DNA of 64,000 nucleotides from Pythium myriotylum (lineage: Eukaryota; Oomycota; Peronosporomycetes; Pythiales; Pythiaceae). The stretch covers positions 992,001 to 1,056,000 of the forward strand of contig JALJCQ010000026.1 in NCBI GenBank assembly GCA_023091665.1, read 5' to 3'. Of the stretch, positions 63,503-64,000 are shown one piece after another (the first letter of the stretch is position 1; each line of letters begins with the position of its first letter). Below the pieces are notes generated by a model. It did not search any database, had not been told where the DNA came from, and worked only from the letters and a program-made list of their open reading frames with translations. Position numbers and translations under genes: made by a program.

Positions 63503-64000
63503 TTATCCACTGGCAAGAAAGAGCTCCTCGTGGAAGAATACGAGTGGGAAGACCACAGCCGTGCCTGTGAAAGCGCCGATCTGCGTAGCAAATCCGCTCC
63601 ATTGATACACGCGGTGGGCGACGACAGTGTCGGGGTTAGCGGCTACACAACAGCAAACGTCCGTGAGACAATATAGTAAGCATGACTTGGGAGACTTTTT
63701 TGCGTACTGCTTATGCGCTGGAGCGTCAAGTAGATCATGGTTTGTGTGTACGCGTAGACAACGAGGAAACCGATGTGCGCACCGAGTGCTGGTCGGTTGT
63801 TGAGACGAAACGTGAGGAAGCCAGGAAAGGAGAGAAAAGAAAGCAAGGAAAGCACGCACGGAGAGTGTAGCCATATGTCGAGCCCGAGGCAAGCGGGTGC
63901 GAATGCAGCGAGAACACCAACAATGTCACCTAGCGAGAACGGATAGTGAAAATGAGCGTTACGATTGACAGCACTGACTGAGGCAAGCGTACTGCGACGG
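63503..64000 (-). CDS. 3' part of a multi-pass transporter, SLC52 (riboflavin transporter)-like; runs off the window
   Basis: Two exons are visible, 64000-63708 (frame starts at 63999) and 63642-63503, joined across a 65-nt intron with GTACGC donor and TGTGTAG acceptor. The readable 144 residues have membrane segments FSLGDIVGVLAAFAPACLGL, CVLSLLSFLSFPGFLTF and ALGAHIGFLVVYAYTQTMIY, and end with WSGFATQIGAFTGTAVVFPL. That last block resembles the final helix of SLC52 riboflavin transporters (W-C-G-x-x-I/T-Q-x-G-x-x-x-G-x-x-x-x-F-P). The start and most of the gene lie beyond the right edge. It could be another transporter family. Confidence 0.55.

Noticed and set aside
1..64000. tRNA, rRNA and CRISPR features
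   Set aside because: I looked for T-loop (GGTTCRANNCC) patterns, conserved rRNA stretches and regularly spaced short repeats and saw none convincing. A covariance-model scan would settle small RNA genes.

Overview
The window looks like nuclear DNA of an oomycete (Stramenopila), most likely a Pythium-like or related peronosporalean or saprolegnialean lineage. Four things point there. Gene density is high, with spacers often below 500 bp. Coding DNA is GC-rich. The rare introns are 59-81 nt with GTRCGT-like donors and CTGAC-like branch sites. The gene families fit as well: BT1/folate-biopterin transporter, bZIP fused to a long C-terminal region, a GT62 Anp1/Mnn9-type enzyme, oomycete-type membrane proteins and a P5 ATPase with a secreted-looking N-terminus. 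I do not assign a species. I rebuilt splice junctions by hand in ten genes, and the rebuilt proteins match known families across the joins.

Layout. 0.7-6.7 kb: an RBR-type RING protein, an 854-residue membrane protein with a large ectodomain, and a bZIP factor (minus). 6.9-10.5 kb: cystathionine beta-synthase (minus), divergent from serine hydroxymethyltransferase (plus). 10.9-17.0 kb: a candidate RNA-ligase-like nucleotidyltransferase, a folate/biopterin transporter and an unnamed multi-pass membrane protein. 17.3-19.9 kb: the 40S biogenesis factor LTV1 and an MSP/VAP-domain protein. 21-25 kb: a small acidic protein, an FtsH-like AAA protein with no peptidase domain, and an unknown membrane protein with an inverted partial copy beside it. 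25-28.7 kb: a gene-poor stretch. 28.7-33 kb: the P5 ATPase. 33.2-38.4 kb: an ATAD2-like AAA/PHD/bromodomain protein (minus). 39-47 kb: a PP2A-B56-like protein, a VAMP7-type R-SNARE, an ankyrin/WW protein and a GT62 glycosyltransferase. 47.6-49.3 kb: a secreted Ala/Pro/Thr repeat protein. 50-55.6 kb: a TRIP12/UFD4-type HECT ligase. 56-62 kb: a small acidic protein, a Nudix hydrolase divergent from PIG-A, and a short-repeat protein. 62.8-63.1 kb: a composite DNA repeat. Right edge: the 3' part of a transporter-like gene.

The genes are mostly independent housekeeping functions. Loose themes are one-carbon and sulfur amino-acid metabolism (CBS, SHMT, folate-type transporter within 9 kb), secretory and cell-surface biology (VAMP7-type SNARE, GT62, PIG-A, Ala/Pro-rich secreted protein), and ubiquitin and chromatin regulation (RBR, HECT, ATAD2-like). 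No CRISPR array, rRNA, tRNA or intact transposon was recognised. The items I consider most worth a second look are the protease-less FtsH-like protein, the RNA-ligase-like protein, the cysteine-rich insertion in the HECT domain, start codons split off by introns, and the inverted gene fragment at 24.4/24.9 kb.
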